Shown here piece after piece: positions 20,911-32,807 of a stretch of 64,000 nucleotides of DNA. The stretch covers positions 19,254,990 through 19,318,989 of the forward strand of contig NC_012875.2 of assembly GCF_000003195.3 (NCBI RefSeq), in the 5' to 3' direction. Position 1 is the stretch's first letter. Every line of letters begins with the position of its first letter. The notes beneath the pieces are model-generated. The model was given only the letters and a program-made list of their open reading frames with translations, searched no databases and was not told the DNA's origin. Origin of the DNA: Sorghum bicolor. Taxonomy: Eukaryota > Streptophyta > Magnoliopsida > Poales > Poaceae. The position numbers were made by a program, and so were the translations under genes.

Positions 20911-22140
20911 TGTTGATATTTGGTAACGCAATCAGGAAATGATCCACAAGCGCACGGATATCGGTGAGCATTTCACCTAGGAGGTTATCCAGAGTTATCG
21001 TATTTATATTTTTACCACTTGGAGAAAGGGTGCATCTGACTAACCAAATCTATTGCTACTATCCCTTTAGGCTACAAAGAATGTTTCTCGATGTGAGTGA
21101 TGTATAGAGAAGACTGCAACCGTAGTCTCGTTCTAACCTTGGTAAGGATGATCTACTGTTCTATTAGGGAAGCTTACGGAATCTAGACACCACAAAGGAT
21201 GTTCGACCCGCACCTATAAACCCTACCCGTCCTGCTAACAAGATGTGGGATACAAAGGTAACTCGGAAATGTCACGTTCCTCGCTACTACCACGGTCCAG
21301 CTAGTCAGGGGATATCTATGAGTACCCTAGCCTAAACACCACGTTTACGCTAGTAATGATTACTCTAATACTCAACCGGAAGAGGATTAAAGTAAACACA
21401 TAAACCAAAGAACAATAAAACAAGAACTTACTAGAATTAGAAGTCGAATTACTGAAGAATCTTAGGAGCAAGCCTCGGGTTAGAAGACTTGATCCCGCAG
21501 GTACAACCTCGGAGTAGATACCGACAGGCCGGCCTTCCTCCGATCTACACCTCCACTCTATCTCTCTCAATCTAGTAGAAACTAGATGATCTATTTCTAC
21601 TTACATTGGTTGCTAAGCCTAAAAAGAAATTCTATTTAGAGAAGAGGTTTTCCTTCGAGGGCACCCCTCAACTCTATGATAAACTTCGTCTCCTCCAGGG
21701 GCGAGGGGGTCTGCTTATATAGTCCTCCTCATTTGTGCATTTTTGGTCCAGCAGGCGATGTGGTACTACGTTATCCTTGATCCTTTAGGTCGGTGGAACG
21801 TCGTGTGCAAAAAGAGTCCTGATAGGCATCCAACAGAGGGCGGGCGCCCAGGTCCTCAGGGCGGGCGCCCTGGGCCTGGCCCCTTTCGGCCTCCGCTTCC
21901 TTCCTGTGGCTTGTGGAGTCTTCTAGATGGTAGAAAATTGCGCAGTGCATTGATATCTCTATGTAATCCCGACATGTGAGCCTTTCTTCCGTATTTCCTG
22001 ATAACCCCCTGCAGAAATGGACAAACACCAAAACTCGTGGAATTTTGTCATATAAAACCCTAAGTCTGGGTGTTGGTTGCATTTGGATTCTTTTCTTTAT
22101 TTATTTGATGATTATATTTGGTACTTAAGGACCGTCAACA
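20911..22140 (-). repeat. Element A 5' LTR (right)
   Basis: 1230 bp, TGTTGATATT to CCGTCAACA on plus, with a TATA motif at 21714-21722 and GC boxes near 21838-21870. It is followed by the target duplication atgtg at 22141-22145. Confidence 0.92.
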
Positions 22141-23803
22141 ATGTGGACACCAAGGGTGAGATGAGGAGCAGGCCTGTGTCTAGCCCTGCCTTCATGTGCG
22201 ACCCATCGAAGTACATTGTCCAAAGCTTGGCCTAGACTTGCAATGGTGGAGCTGAGTGTCGGTCCACTCTATGATGAAATCCACCAACACCTGGGATTTG
22301 GTGGCTTTGCGCAGTGCATAGGTGTGAGCTTCACCCATGAGCTTTACTGACAAATTAGCAATCCTCCTAGTCCTGGATGATCTCGCCTAGGGGAAAGGAT
22401 GAGACTACCATAACCGGGTGGCCATAGGTGTGAGCTTCACCCATGAGCTCGACCGACCACTTGCGATGCGTGAGGATGATTGCAGAGCTTCTGTATCTAT
22501 GGATAGCGTACCTTGGTCTTCGAGAGCATCTCACTAACAAAATAGATCGATCGTTGCACTGGTAGTGTGTGCCCTTCTTCTGGTCTCTCGACCACTATAG
22601 TCGTGTTGGCCACCTAAGTGGTTGCCGCAACATAGAGGAGGAGAGGTTCCACAGGTCGAGGCGGTACAAGAACTAGAGAAGAGGTCAGCATACCTCTGAG
22701 CCTGTTAAGGGCTTCTTTAGCGTCGGAAGTCCATGTAAACTGCTTGGTCTTCTTGAGGAGGCGGTATAGTGGCAAAGCTTTCTCGCCTAGCCATGAGATG
22801 AAGCGGCTGAGAGCGGCTAGGCAGCCCGTGACTTTCTATACGCCCTTGATATGTCGAATCGGCCCCATCTTTGTGATGACCAAGACTTTCTCAGGGTTGG
22901 CCTCGATACCACGCTGGGAGATGATGTATTTGAAGAGCATGCCTTGAGGCACGCTAAAGACATTTCTCGGGGTTAAGCTTGATGTTGTTAGCTTGAAGGC
23001 AGCCAAATGTGATCTCAAGGTGTTCAATGAGGCTCCCTACATTTTATGACTTCACTACAGTATCATCGATGTATGCCTCGATCGTTGACCCTATGTGTTT
23101 ACCAAAAACATGGAGCATGCATCGCTAATATGTTGCCTAGGCATTTCAAAGGCCGAAGGGCATGGTGACATAGCAGTACATACCAAAAGGGGTAATGAAA
23201 GAAGTCACAAGCTGGCCAGACCTTCATTTTTATTTGGTGATAACTAGAATATGCATCAAGAAAGGAAAGTGTTTCACATCCCACAATAGAATCGACAATT
23301 TGATCAATACATGGTAAAGAAAATGGAACTTTAAGACATGCTTTATTCAAACTATTGTAATCAACACACGTCCACATCTTTCCATTCTTTTTCTTAACTA
23401 GTACAGGATTAGCTAACCACTCAAGTTGATGAACCTCCTTGATGAATCTGGCCACCAAATGCTTGTGAACTTCCTCACTAGTGATCCTATGCTTCTCCTC
23501 GTCGAAGCAGCACAGACGCTGTTTCATTGGCTTGGACCTGGCCTGGATCTCCATGGTGTGCTTGGCGACTTCCCTTGGTACGCCAGGCATATCTAAGGGA
23601 CTCCACACAAACATGTCAGCATTCACACTAAGAAAGTAAATGAGCATAGCTTCGTATATGGCGTTGAGGGTGGCACTGATCGTCAGCACCTTGTCGTCGG
23701 AGCTATTAGGGTCAAGGGCGATCTTCTTTGTGCCTTTCGCCGGCTTGAAACTCCCTACGTGTTGCCTGGGCTCTTGGGCCTCGGTGGTGAGAGCCTCGAG
23801 CAT
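22141..23803 (-). pseudogene. Tat-type element D: reverse transcriptase and start of RNase H
   Basis: Leftward. RT motifs are WTCVDYNSLNKACLKVPFSL, TLSFLDAYSSYHQIKM and the catalytic EAYIDDTVVKS (YIDD at 23062-23073), then QRGIEANPEKVLVI. The N-terminal linker has the Tat-like DMFVWSPLDMPGVPREV. Frameshifts (for example after HQIKM near 23240) and stops break it. The RNase H start near 22250-22141 contains a DGS motif and runs up to the element A insertion point, continuing at 5069. Confidence 0.82.
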
Positions 23804-23836
23804 TGAAGCTAGGTGTGCAGAACTCTCAATGGCTCC

Positions 23837-24220
23837 TCAATGCTTGACGCACTCGATGTCGCACTCATACGCATGCGCATAGGAGGAGCTGATGGTGGTG
23901 ATCCCCTTGGGTCCTGGCATCTCGAGCTTGAGGTAGGTGTAGTTGGGGACCGCCATGAACTTGGCGTATCCTGGGCGCCCAATGATGGTATGGTAGGTGC
24001 CACGGAAGCTAGCCACCTCAAAAATTAGGATCTTCTTCCTGAAATTGGCAGCTATGCCAAAATAGACGGGGAGGTCGATCTGACCTACAGGGAGGTCCTT
24101 CTTGCCCGGTACAACCCCGTGGAAGCCACCTGCACTTGGCTTGAGCTGCGATCTCTTGATCCCCAAAAGGTTAAGAGTCTCGAGGTAGATGATGCTGAGG
24201 CTACTACCGCCATCCATCAA
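23837..24220 (-). pseudogene. Tat-type element D: aspartic protease
   Basis: Leftward open frame with the active-site motif MMDGGSSLSIIY and the flap/C-terminal motif YHTIIGRPGYAKFMAVPNY, both characteristic of Tat-lineage proteases. It would process Gag-Pol. The frame is open over 127 codons, but the flanking gag and RT are broken. Confidence 0.8.
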
Positions 24221-24309
24221 TACCTTTGAGAGGCAAGCGTTGATGATGATGGGGTCGACGCTGAGTGGGTAGACTCCAGGGCTGTCGATGCAATTAGGGT
24301 GGTCATCTC

Positions 24310-26298
24310 AGTCGAATGTGATGGGGGTGTTGGACCAGTCGAGGTACTAAGGCACCGCTTTCCGAACGGCAAAGACCTCACGACACTCCCTCTTGCGTTG
24401 TCGAGCTATGAGCTGTGTCGAGGGGCCACCATAAATCATGTAGCAGTCGTGCACCTCGAGAAACTTGTCGTCGTCCTTGCCGCTGCCTTTGTTGTTGCAC
24501 TTATCCTTCCTCTGGTCTTCCTTCTTGATGCCTAGACTATCAAAGTATTTCTTTAGCATGTGATAGTCCTCGAGCTTGTGGTTGGCCCCTCCCTTGTGGT
24601 AAGAGCAGGGCTCTTTCAGCATCTTGTCGAAGATGGCCCCCTTAGGGGTCCTCGAGGGCTCTTGCATTCAACTGTGGCGACAAAGTCATCATCCACGACT
24701 TCACGCTTTCCTTGCCATGCCTTTTTCTTCTTGTTGTTCTTCTTGAGACCTTTCCTTGGGCTCTCGACATAATTCTCCTGCGCTTTCCCCCTATCTTTTC
24801 CACCACTAAAGAATGCTCCAACCGCCTCCTCACCTGCTGCGTAGTTGGCTACCACGTCCATCAATTTATTGACATTCTTTGGGCAGTTACACCCTAACTC
24901 CCACACCAAGTCCTTGTAGGTGGCACCTGATATGAATGCCAGGATGACATCATGGTCAAGGATGTGTAGGAGCTCGGTACGTTGCTTGGAGAAGCATCGA
25001 GTGTAGTCATGGAGGGGTTCCTCGGATCTTTGCTTGCATTTGCTGAGGTCCCACAAGTTGCCTGGGTGGACATAGGTTCCCTTGAAGTTCCCCTCGAAAA
25101 CCCAGCCTAGGTCAACCCAGTCGTAGATTTGATTGGGGGGAGGCTCCTCGAGCCACCAACAAGCGGTGTTGGAGAGGAATAGAGGTAGTTGTTGGATGAT
25201 GGCGCGATCATCTTCTCGAGCTCCACCTAATTGGCACGTGAGTCGAAATCATCTAGCCAGAGCTTGGGTTTGGTTTCACCGTTGTACTTGGAAATGCTTA
25301 TTGGAGGGCAAAAAGGATTGGGCAGAGGTGTGCTGTGGATCACCCTGCTGAAGACTCGAGGCCTCGGTGGCTCGGGAGCTCTCCGGTCCTTGTCACTGTT
25401 GTAGCACGCGCCGCAGCCTCCACGCACTTATGCCATCGATGCTCATTGATGTCGTGGCGTGCATCGTGTGGGTCATTGTTGTTAACAATGCATTCTCGAG
25501 CTAGGGCAGCTTTCTTACCATGAGGAGGCGCTTCCTGGTGGACAGAAGCTTCCCTCTCGTGGCAAGCTAGCTCGATGGGTCGTTCTGAGGCTGCTCCTCG
25601 TCGTCTCAAGGCTGAGCTTTTGGCCTGCTATGTGGCCGTGACTTGGAGTAAGCCTTGCACCTCATCTCGTATGCGGCGTGCTTGGGGATTCGATAGCTCG
25701 GGCATGTTGCACAGGAGCATCATCATAGCTATGATGTTCTGGCCGGCTCGAGGGAAGCTTTTGATGAGGCCCTCAGGTTCCCTATCTTCAACTATCTGGC
25801 AAAAAACATCTCGAGCTCTCCCTCGAGCTCCACCACTGTGCGGGTGTGTGTGATCTTGCTCGAGACCTTGCTCAAGCTGGTTTAGCTGTTCTCAATCTTC
25901 GTCGAGCTTGGCCATCAGCTCCCAAAGCTGAGCGAGTTGCACAGCCTAGTTGCTTTGGGGGAGACATGGGTCTAGCTGAACTCCATGCTCTGGAGTCTTG
26001 GGGTTACCTTCCACCACTAGTGTGGCAGCAGCATCGTTGCCATCGGTGGTGTTGTCGTCGGTGGCCACGGCTCCATCTTGAATGTTGAAGCATTCCCATG
26101 TAGGGTCGTAACCCTCAGAGTTAGAGTTAGGGTCAGGATCAGCAGCGGTGTAGAAGTTGGGGAACTGCCCCCGCCACTCCTCTACCAACTGCTGTCTCAA
26201 CATGCTAAGGGTGTATCGTCTTGGGCTGAGCACTCGAGGCCCAAGTACTCATGAGAAGCTTGAGTCCTCAAAGGTCAGCAGAGTCGTCGCTAGCTCCA
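24310..26298 (-). pseudogene. Tat-type element D: gag
   Basis: Leftward, fragmented. The N-terminal part lies at 26298-25946 (SPRRYTLSMLRQQLVEEWRG, then an acidic stretch). The middle retrotransposon-gag core lies around 25430-25227 (SISKYNGETKPKLWLDDF) and 25056-24616 (PLHDYTRCFSKQRTELLHI). The C-terminal part at 24667-24347 has a non-CCHC zinc-like motif (CSYHKGGANHKLEDYHMLKK). Several frameshifts and a stop after residue 16 are visible. The 5' end is cut by the Tekay LTR at 26299, so neither the leader nor a 5' LTR of D is in the window. Confidence 0.75.
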
Positions 26299-29200
26299 TG
26301 TAACATCCCTGATGTTACCCACACTAAAATTGGATCATGTCATCATAAGCATTGCATAACATATTTGTTGAGCACATCCTGATGCATCAACTTAAAACAA
26401 GTTTAATTTGGTTGCTTGTGCTTAGGGAACTAAAGTGTGCTTGTGTTATGAAATGATGCTAGTGTGGTTGTGAAATCCTTAGTGTTGGAGGATTCCGAGG
26501 AAATGGGGGAGAAAACCCTAATTTTAAAACCCTTGTTTTTGCCCCCTTTTGTGCAACTTAAAAACTAAGCAAAATTTGGGATGAGTTCAAAAGCAAAGTT
26601 GTAGATCTTGTTAAGATGTACAACTTTGGTGTTTTGAGTTTTTGAAGTTTCAATATAAAATTCAAAGTAATTTTGAAAATACAGATTTCCATAAATTGTC
26701 CCCTTTTCCAATTTGAATCCCTAATTCAAAATCTATTTGGAACAGTGATCAACATGAAAGTTGTAGAGCTCATCAAATTGAACAACTTTTATTTTGGTAA
26801 TTTTTCAAGTTATTGAGAAAAATCAAAAGTAATTTTAGAATTTCTGTTCCGGTCAAATTCAAAATTGGAATTTCCCCCAATTGGGATTTGAATTTCAAAC
26901 TGTTTTGCCCAAATTCATCCTCGTCCACTCAAAATTAGCTCTGGGTTCTTAAATAAGTTTTGTAGAGTGCAAAATTCTGAGGAACTTTTGTTTTGACCAC
27001 AATTCGACTTCTATTCAAAATGGTGAAGTAATTTTAAAAAAAAAGAGAAGGGAGGGGATAAACCCTGCTACAGTGCTCGCGAAGGAGGGATGCACTGCAG
27101 GCCGCCGGGGTGAGCTGCGTCCCACGCCGCCACGTGCCTGGCCACGTAGCTGCCAGCTTGCTGGACCTCGCTCGGGCGTCCTCATCCGCAACACGCTCTT
27201 CGTCGCGTGGATAAAGCCCCGAGCGGCCGTGAAATCTTTTCTTTCCCCTCTGAACCTCACCGCCGACCGCCACCACTCAACGCCAAAATTCACTGTTGCC
27301 TTGGCTTCTCCATCCCCGAGCTCCTGCTCCTAGCTTCGCCGCGAACTTAGCTACCTCCTGGACCCCTCACCGCACGCTCTAACCTCTTGAAGCTCCCAGC
27401 CGAGCTCGTGTTTCCCAACTCCGGCAGAAGCGCTGACGCAAGTGCCTCACCGCGGCCAGCACTTCTCTGACCCTCTCTACCACTGCTGAGTAGCTCCTCG
27501 AAGTCACGGTGAGCTACTGGTGCTTGTGTGCCCCTCGGTTTGTACTCTATTCACTTGTAGCAGCCGGTGGTCTCGTGACCGAGGTCGCCGTCCGCCATGG
27601 ACGCGGCCGTAGGAGTTAGCGGATGAGAGAGCGTCCGAAAAGAGTGTCAATGGGTGCACGTGAAGCTGGGTAAGCTAGCACGCCCCTCCAAAGTGGCTGG
27701 AGGCTCGCTGACGGCGTGCCTAGGCTCGCCGGAGCTACGGCGCGAGGTAGGAGACGGAACTGATGGGCGGGACCCGCCCGTCAGTGACCGTGTGTGAAAG
27801 AGGGAGCCCGCGCTTGACGCGGGAAAAGCGCGGGCCGGCCTGGGCCGAGGTTAAGCGGGCCGGCCGTGCCCGCACAGTGTGATTTCCTTTTTCTTTTTAT
27901 ATTAAAAGTGATTGATGTTTGAATTTGTGTAGAAAATTATGTGTTGATCCAAAAATAGTGGAAATATTTGGGTATGTTCTATGAAGTAAATAGAACATAC
28001 TAAAAATGTTAAACTCCATTTTTTGATGATTTGAACATGTATAAAAATTGTATCCTTTATTTAGTAAATAGAAATTCCATGATTTTTAGAAATTTATGTA
28101 TATGTCCAAAAATCACCATATTTTGTGAGGTGCCTCTGAGTAATATTTCCTGGCTTCACAAAAAGTTTGGTGACATTTGGATAAAGTTTGAGTAAAATTA
28201 TAATATACCCTTAATTAGTAATTAAATAATAATCCTAAAATAATTAAATAATGATTAGCTTAATTTCCAAAATAGGATTTGAGTGATTTTGGGATTATGT
28301 GATGACCTGGGGTCATTAACCTTAATGACCTTTGGCATTTAATTATTGTTTGATATTAATGCTTAATGTCTGTCATTAATACTTAATTAAGGATTAATTA
28401 AGATAAATGAGATTAATAATTAGTTAATTAAGAATATCTATGGTTTAGGAAAATATTAGTTTGTTGTTGCAACCTCTTGGGTAAAAACATTAAAATGGTA
28501 AACAATCTTTAGTTACTCTTTTAACTTTTTTACACCGAGAAGGAAAGTTGTACTCAACTAAATCCTTCTTATATGTTTGTCATAAGCACATCATGAGCAT
28601 ACATCATTTTGCGTATAGTGCACGTGACCGAAGGAGCGACCGTTGAACCAAACCCCAAGGTCGGTGCTCCGTTCGAGGAAGTAGGATCCGAGACTTGGGA
28701 AGTCTGCGAGGAACCCACTCAGCTCTGCAACCAAGGCAAGCCCCGGATGCATTAACCCCTCCTTGAATATTTTAAATCTTTTATCACTTATAAATTGAAA
28801 ATGCTGCATTATGTAGTCAAAAATTGGGTATAACCTTCCTGTTGCATTTACTACCTTGATATTTGTTATCTTGTCCTTGGCACCTGTTTATTTTAAAATT
28901 GCGTAGCGATGCTTAGCTCTGCTTATTAGATAGATTTTCAAATGAGAAAGTTTGAAGGGTTGTTGTGGAATACTTTTATGGTCAATGATGTTTTAACTTG
29001 AGACCGACCGGTGGACTTGCTTTAAGAATGGAGTCTTAAAGTAGTGTCTCCAACTGTGTCGATTAAGGACCGGTCCGTTGATGGCCTACTGGGTTGAGAA
29101 TTTATAGTACTAGCCACTTGCCCTCGGTAAGCCCGGTCTTGTGATTCCTCGACGAGAGCGGCTACTCGCACACTGGGCATGGAGCGATGGCGAGAGTAGC

Positions 29201-30321
29201 GTGTACCCTCCTGGCGAAAGGGTTGGACGGTGGAGTACTGTGCTCTCGGGTGCCGCGAACCCGGTCAGATCTTGGAAGAGCTAGGTTTGGGTTGACATAT
29301 GCAAGATTCGGTTCTACATATGTCTGGTGGTTAGGAACTCCAGCTGGATTGCTAAGTAATTCGAATCGTCGTTGCTCCCCAATTGGGAGACTCAATCCAC
29401 TGACCCCTATCGTAGTTAAATATGCAACTAAGTTATGAACTGGGGAAAAGAAAAGGTCTCATGAAGTTTGGATCCCAATTCCTGGACTCAGAGTGACATG
29501 AAGCTATGGCCGTCGGATGAATAATACTTTTATTAAGGACTAGGAATTTACAGACTTGTCTGTAAAAAGCAACTAGATAGACTGTCCTCGAATTCCTCGG
29601 CCTCTTGAGGTGAGCAATTCGTGACTAAAACTTGAAAGTAAGGATGCACTATTAGTAAGCTTTTTAGCAAAACAACTTGGCTCCTTGCTTAGCCACTCCT
29701 TGTCTACCCTAGGCCTGCAATCCTAATTTCTCCTCTTTTTCTGCCGGGTAAGTATTGTTGGGTACTCTAGTACTTAGGGTTTGATACCCCTGTTGCAGGT
29801 GAAGTTCAGGAGCCGACTTGTTTCGGACCCTGTTGTGTGACCGTCGTCGAGGTTGATGACGAGGAGGAATAAGCGTGACCCGTGGGCAGGGCCTGTAAAC
29901 TTGTAATCTTTGTAATATGGTTAAAGTTGCTCCTCTGGACCTGGCTTGTAATAACACTTTATCTAAGTCTTACTTTGAAGAACCACTTTTGTAAAATAAG
30001 ATATATAATGCTTCCGCTATTTTACTCTGAAATGTTACCTTGGTTACCTCGTGTTTGTGATACTGCAATGTCTTCGCAATGAATGATCCTGGTGTTAATG
30101 TGGTCACTTGCTATCCTGTAAGGGCGAGAAGAAGTTTTCGTTAATTGACCATTACTAGTGGTCAGGACGAATCCTGTTGTTGCGCCACAGGTAGCAGTGG
30201 AATGGGCGTCCTGCGATACTCATCAGGCTTCTAGAGTAGGAGGATCCTCGGCATCACCGTCAGAGGTCTTCGAGACAATGACAGGTGTCGGTGGGCCCAA
30301 CTAATAGGAGGTTCTGCCACA
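26299..30321 (+). repeat. Element E 5' LTR, about 4.0 kb
   Basis: It starts TGTAACATCCC at 26299 and ends GGTTCTGCCACA at 30321, two bases before the primer binding site. The interior has a GC-rich block at about 27080-27870 and AT-rich flanks. No protein-coding content was recognised. The partner LTR is not in the window, so the ends are set by the TG/CA rule and the PBS. Confidence 0.82.
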
Positions 30322-30323
30322 GC

Positions 30324-30336
30324 TGGTATCAGAGCC
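30324..30336 (+). promoter_or_regulatory. Element E primer binding site (initiator tRNA-Met type)
   Basis: TGGTATCAGAGCC is complementary to the 3' end of plant initiator tRNA-Met, the usual primer of Tekay-type elements. Confidence 0.92.
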
Positions 30337-30693
30337 TTCATTGCTAAGATGACTGCTGTGTCCTTTGAAAAACTTCAAATCTATTTGGATCTAGTATTAT
30401 AGATTTGCCTATTTTGAGTCCAAGTGCTTTAGCTTTACCTTATCCTTGTTTGTAGGCTTTACTAGAGTTTTTAAGGCCGTGTGGAGGAGCAGCATAAAGT
30501 ATAGCCCTATATTGTAAAATTTTAAGTGATATAGTTATGAATTTCTATTGCGAATCGTAAGTACATGCATGCATCATGATACATCACTTGGTTAATTACC
30601 TTCCTCTTTATTCGGGTTGGGTTGTATAGGATCAATCCCATTCTTGCTAACCTTTAAGGTCTTCCTTACTAATCTAAACTTACCCTCTACAGG
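30337..30693. other. Element E leader
   Basis: Noncoding leader between PBS and ORF0. The motif ACCCTCTACAG just before the ORF0 start looks like a splice acceptor, so the leader may contain an intron. Confidence 0.45.
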
Positions 30694-31428
30694 ATGGGCC
30701 ATTTGAAGCAAACTCCTCACAAGAGAACTGGTCCCAAGGGAGTGCCCCGACATCAGTTGGCCCCGAGAAATGATCAAGCTAGTAGCAGTCGCTCCCCACC
30801 TCAGCAGGAGATGGAGAGGTTGTCAGCAGAATTGATGGAAGTGACTAGAGAAAGAATGTACAACGTTATGTAGATTGGCGAGCTCAAAGCCCAATTAACA
30901 AATAAAAAACAAGCCACAGAGTATTGCGAGGTGATGCTAACCCGCATGGTGGAAGAACGAAATGCAGCCATTGCCAGGGAGGAGGAAGCCAAGAGTACAC
31001 ATATGCACGAACTGACCCGTATGAAGGCCAAGCTGACTAAAAGCAAGTACACTGAGAATTTATACAATAAGATGGTGGCCACGGTCACTACATAGAGGGA
31101 CGTCGCGTGGCAACGGGAGGATCACTTGCAGCTTGAGAAACTTGAGCTGGCAAACCATCTCGACACAGTCAGTGATATGGCGATGCAATACCGAGATATT
31201 GCATTCGACTTGTATCATCAGCTTCGTCCACCTCCAGCAGAAGGGGAGATGGATACTGATGGAGAACTAGCAGATGGGGGAGAGCCTGATCATGACCCAG
31301 CAGTGAAGAGGAACACGACTCTGACAACGACAACCCGGGGGACGACCACGGCGATAACGACGACGACCCGGGCTACGGTTCCGACCACACCGACTAGTTC
31401 GGTGGAGTTGCGGGCGGCGTCGTTATAG
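30694..31428 (+). pseudogene. Element E ORF0, upstream extra ORF
   Basis: A single frame of 245 codons from the ATG at 30694, interrupted by TAG at 30871-30873 and 31093-31095. The product has a basic, Pro/Gln-rich N-terminus (KQTPHKRTGPKGVPR), a Glu/Lys/Leu-rich middle likely to be a coiled coil (MERLSAELMEVTRERM, EERNAAIAREEEAK) and a Thr-rich tail. Rice RIRE3/RIRE8 elements carry an ORF upstream of gag; this fits in position. Function is unknown. Confidence 0.65.
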
Positions 31429-31602
31429 ATCTTTCTAGACTACCGTAGTTGGTTGGGTTAGCCGTAAAGTATTTTTTTTAAGATAAAAGGTTGTACTCGT
31501 TTGTTTTAAGTGTGCTGAACTGTTGTATGATAAATAAGTCGAAGTATGTAAAATATGTTTCTGAGATGTGGAGGATGTAAGTAAATGTAACTGTTGTAGC
31601 AG

Positions 31603-32805
31603 ATGCCGATGCGCACCCGTGGATCTGATGGAGCTGGACCTTCCCTGGGAGGGGAGGACATCCCTAACCCTCCACCTGGTCCACCTTCCCTGGCTGATGC
31701 AATTGCTATTCTTTTGAGTGCCACCATAGGTAATGCTCATCTGTTGCGTGAGTTAGCGCAGCGACAACTCCATCATCCTCCAAACTTCCGAGCACAGAAT
31801 AACCCGGAGGGAGAAACTCGTTACGTGGATTTCACTGAGATGAGGCCCCCAGTGTTCACAAAGGCAGATGAGCCTTTGGAGGCAAACGACTGGCTCCGGA
31901 CAATGGAGCATAAATTCAGCCTGATCCATTGTTCAGAAACAAAAAAGCCCCTCTTCGCAGCCCAACACCTTCGGGGAGCTGTAGGGGCCTGGTGGGAAAA
32001 TTTTCTTGCTATCCAGACTCCTAGACATCAGGTCACCTGGACAGAGTTCAAGGACACTTTTCACGCCCACTATATTCCAGAGGGACTTATGGCAATGAAA
32101 GCGGAAGAATTCCTCGCCTTGCGACAAGGCGATAAAAGCGTAATGGAGTATGTGGCTAAATTCAATCACCTTTCCCAGTATGCCACTAAGCACGTCAACA
32201 CTGATCGGAAGAAGAAGGCCTGCTTTATGCGTGGCCTCAATACTAAACTACAAACCATGATGACTACGTGTCAGAATGCTACCTACTATGAGGCGGTTAA
32301 CATTGCTATCGCCTCAGAAGAGAAAAATAGAAAGCATAAGGAAGCAAAGAAGAAGGCTACTTCTTCCCCTTTCTCTGGTCACAGTCAAAAGTGCCAGAGA
32401 ATCATTTATCACCCTCAAAGCCACAGGCGTTTCCTGGTGCAGCCACCTTTTCGTGGTTCTTTCCCTCCTTTACAGTACCGACCTGGGCAGTAGGTTTATC
32501 CTAGACCTACTACCATCGCCGCAGCACCCCGCCAGCCGAATGTCCTAGGCGTTCGTCCTACTGCTCCGCCGAACCACAATTACCCTTGCTATAATTGTGG
32601 TAAACTCGAACATTTCTTCAAGGAATGCCCGTACCCAAGACAAAATAACCCCACTTTCCAAAGGCCACGTACCAGCCAACCTCAACCGAGCCAGTTTAAA
32701 AATGTGGCTCAGAAAGGGCAAAATGCATAGAGGCGTAAACCTGCAAAGAAGGTGGGACAAGTTTTTCATATAGAGGTTGAAACCATACCGGAAGAGAGCC
32801 AGTGA
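31603..32805 (+). pseudogene. Element E gag with CCHC zinc knuckle
   Basis: From the ATG at 31603. The retrotransposon gag core spans about residues 85-210 (DWLRTMEHKFSLIHC, GAVGAWWENFLAIQ, FKDTFHAHYIPEGLM, YVAKFNHLSQYA). A TAG at 32491-32493 ends the first part, but the same frame continues through a zinc knuckle CYNCGKLEHFFKEC (CX2CX4HX4C) at 32587-32628. A second TAG lies at 32728-32730 and the frame stops at 32803. The protease frame that follows is offset by one base, consistent with a single-base loss near 32802. Gag would package element RNA in the cytoplasm. Confidence 0.85.
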
Positions 32806-32807
32806 TG

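Larger units (their letters stand above)
5070..22140 (-). mobile_element. Element A: Athila-like, non-autonomous LTR retrotransposon containing element B
   Basis: Two LTRs of 1230 bp each (5070-6299 and 20911-22140) are flanked by the 5-bp target duplication atgtg (5065-5069 and 22141-22145). A primer binding site lies at 20885-20902 and a polypurine tract (minus strand) at 6300-6313. Leaving out element B, the internal region is about 5.5 kb and holds only gag and protease remnants; no reverse transcriptase, RNase H or integrase sequence is recognisable. The LTRs are clearly related to those of B, which encodes a full pol. A is therefore likely mobilised in trans by a B-like partner. The two LTRs differ by a few percent by eye. 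Confidence 0.9.

Noticed and set aside
26299..30321. Possible host gene in the GC-rich block 27080-27870.
   Set aside because: The block lies wholly inside the Tekay-type LTR, and the short open frames there have no recognisable domain.
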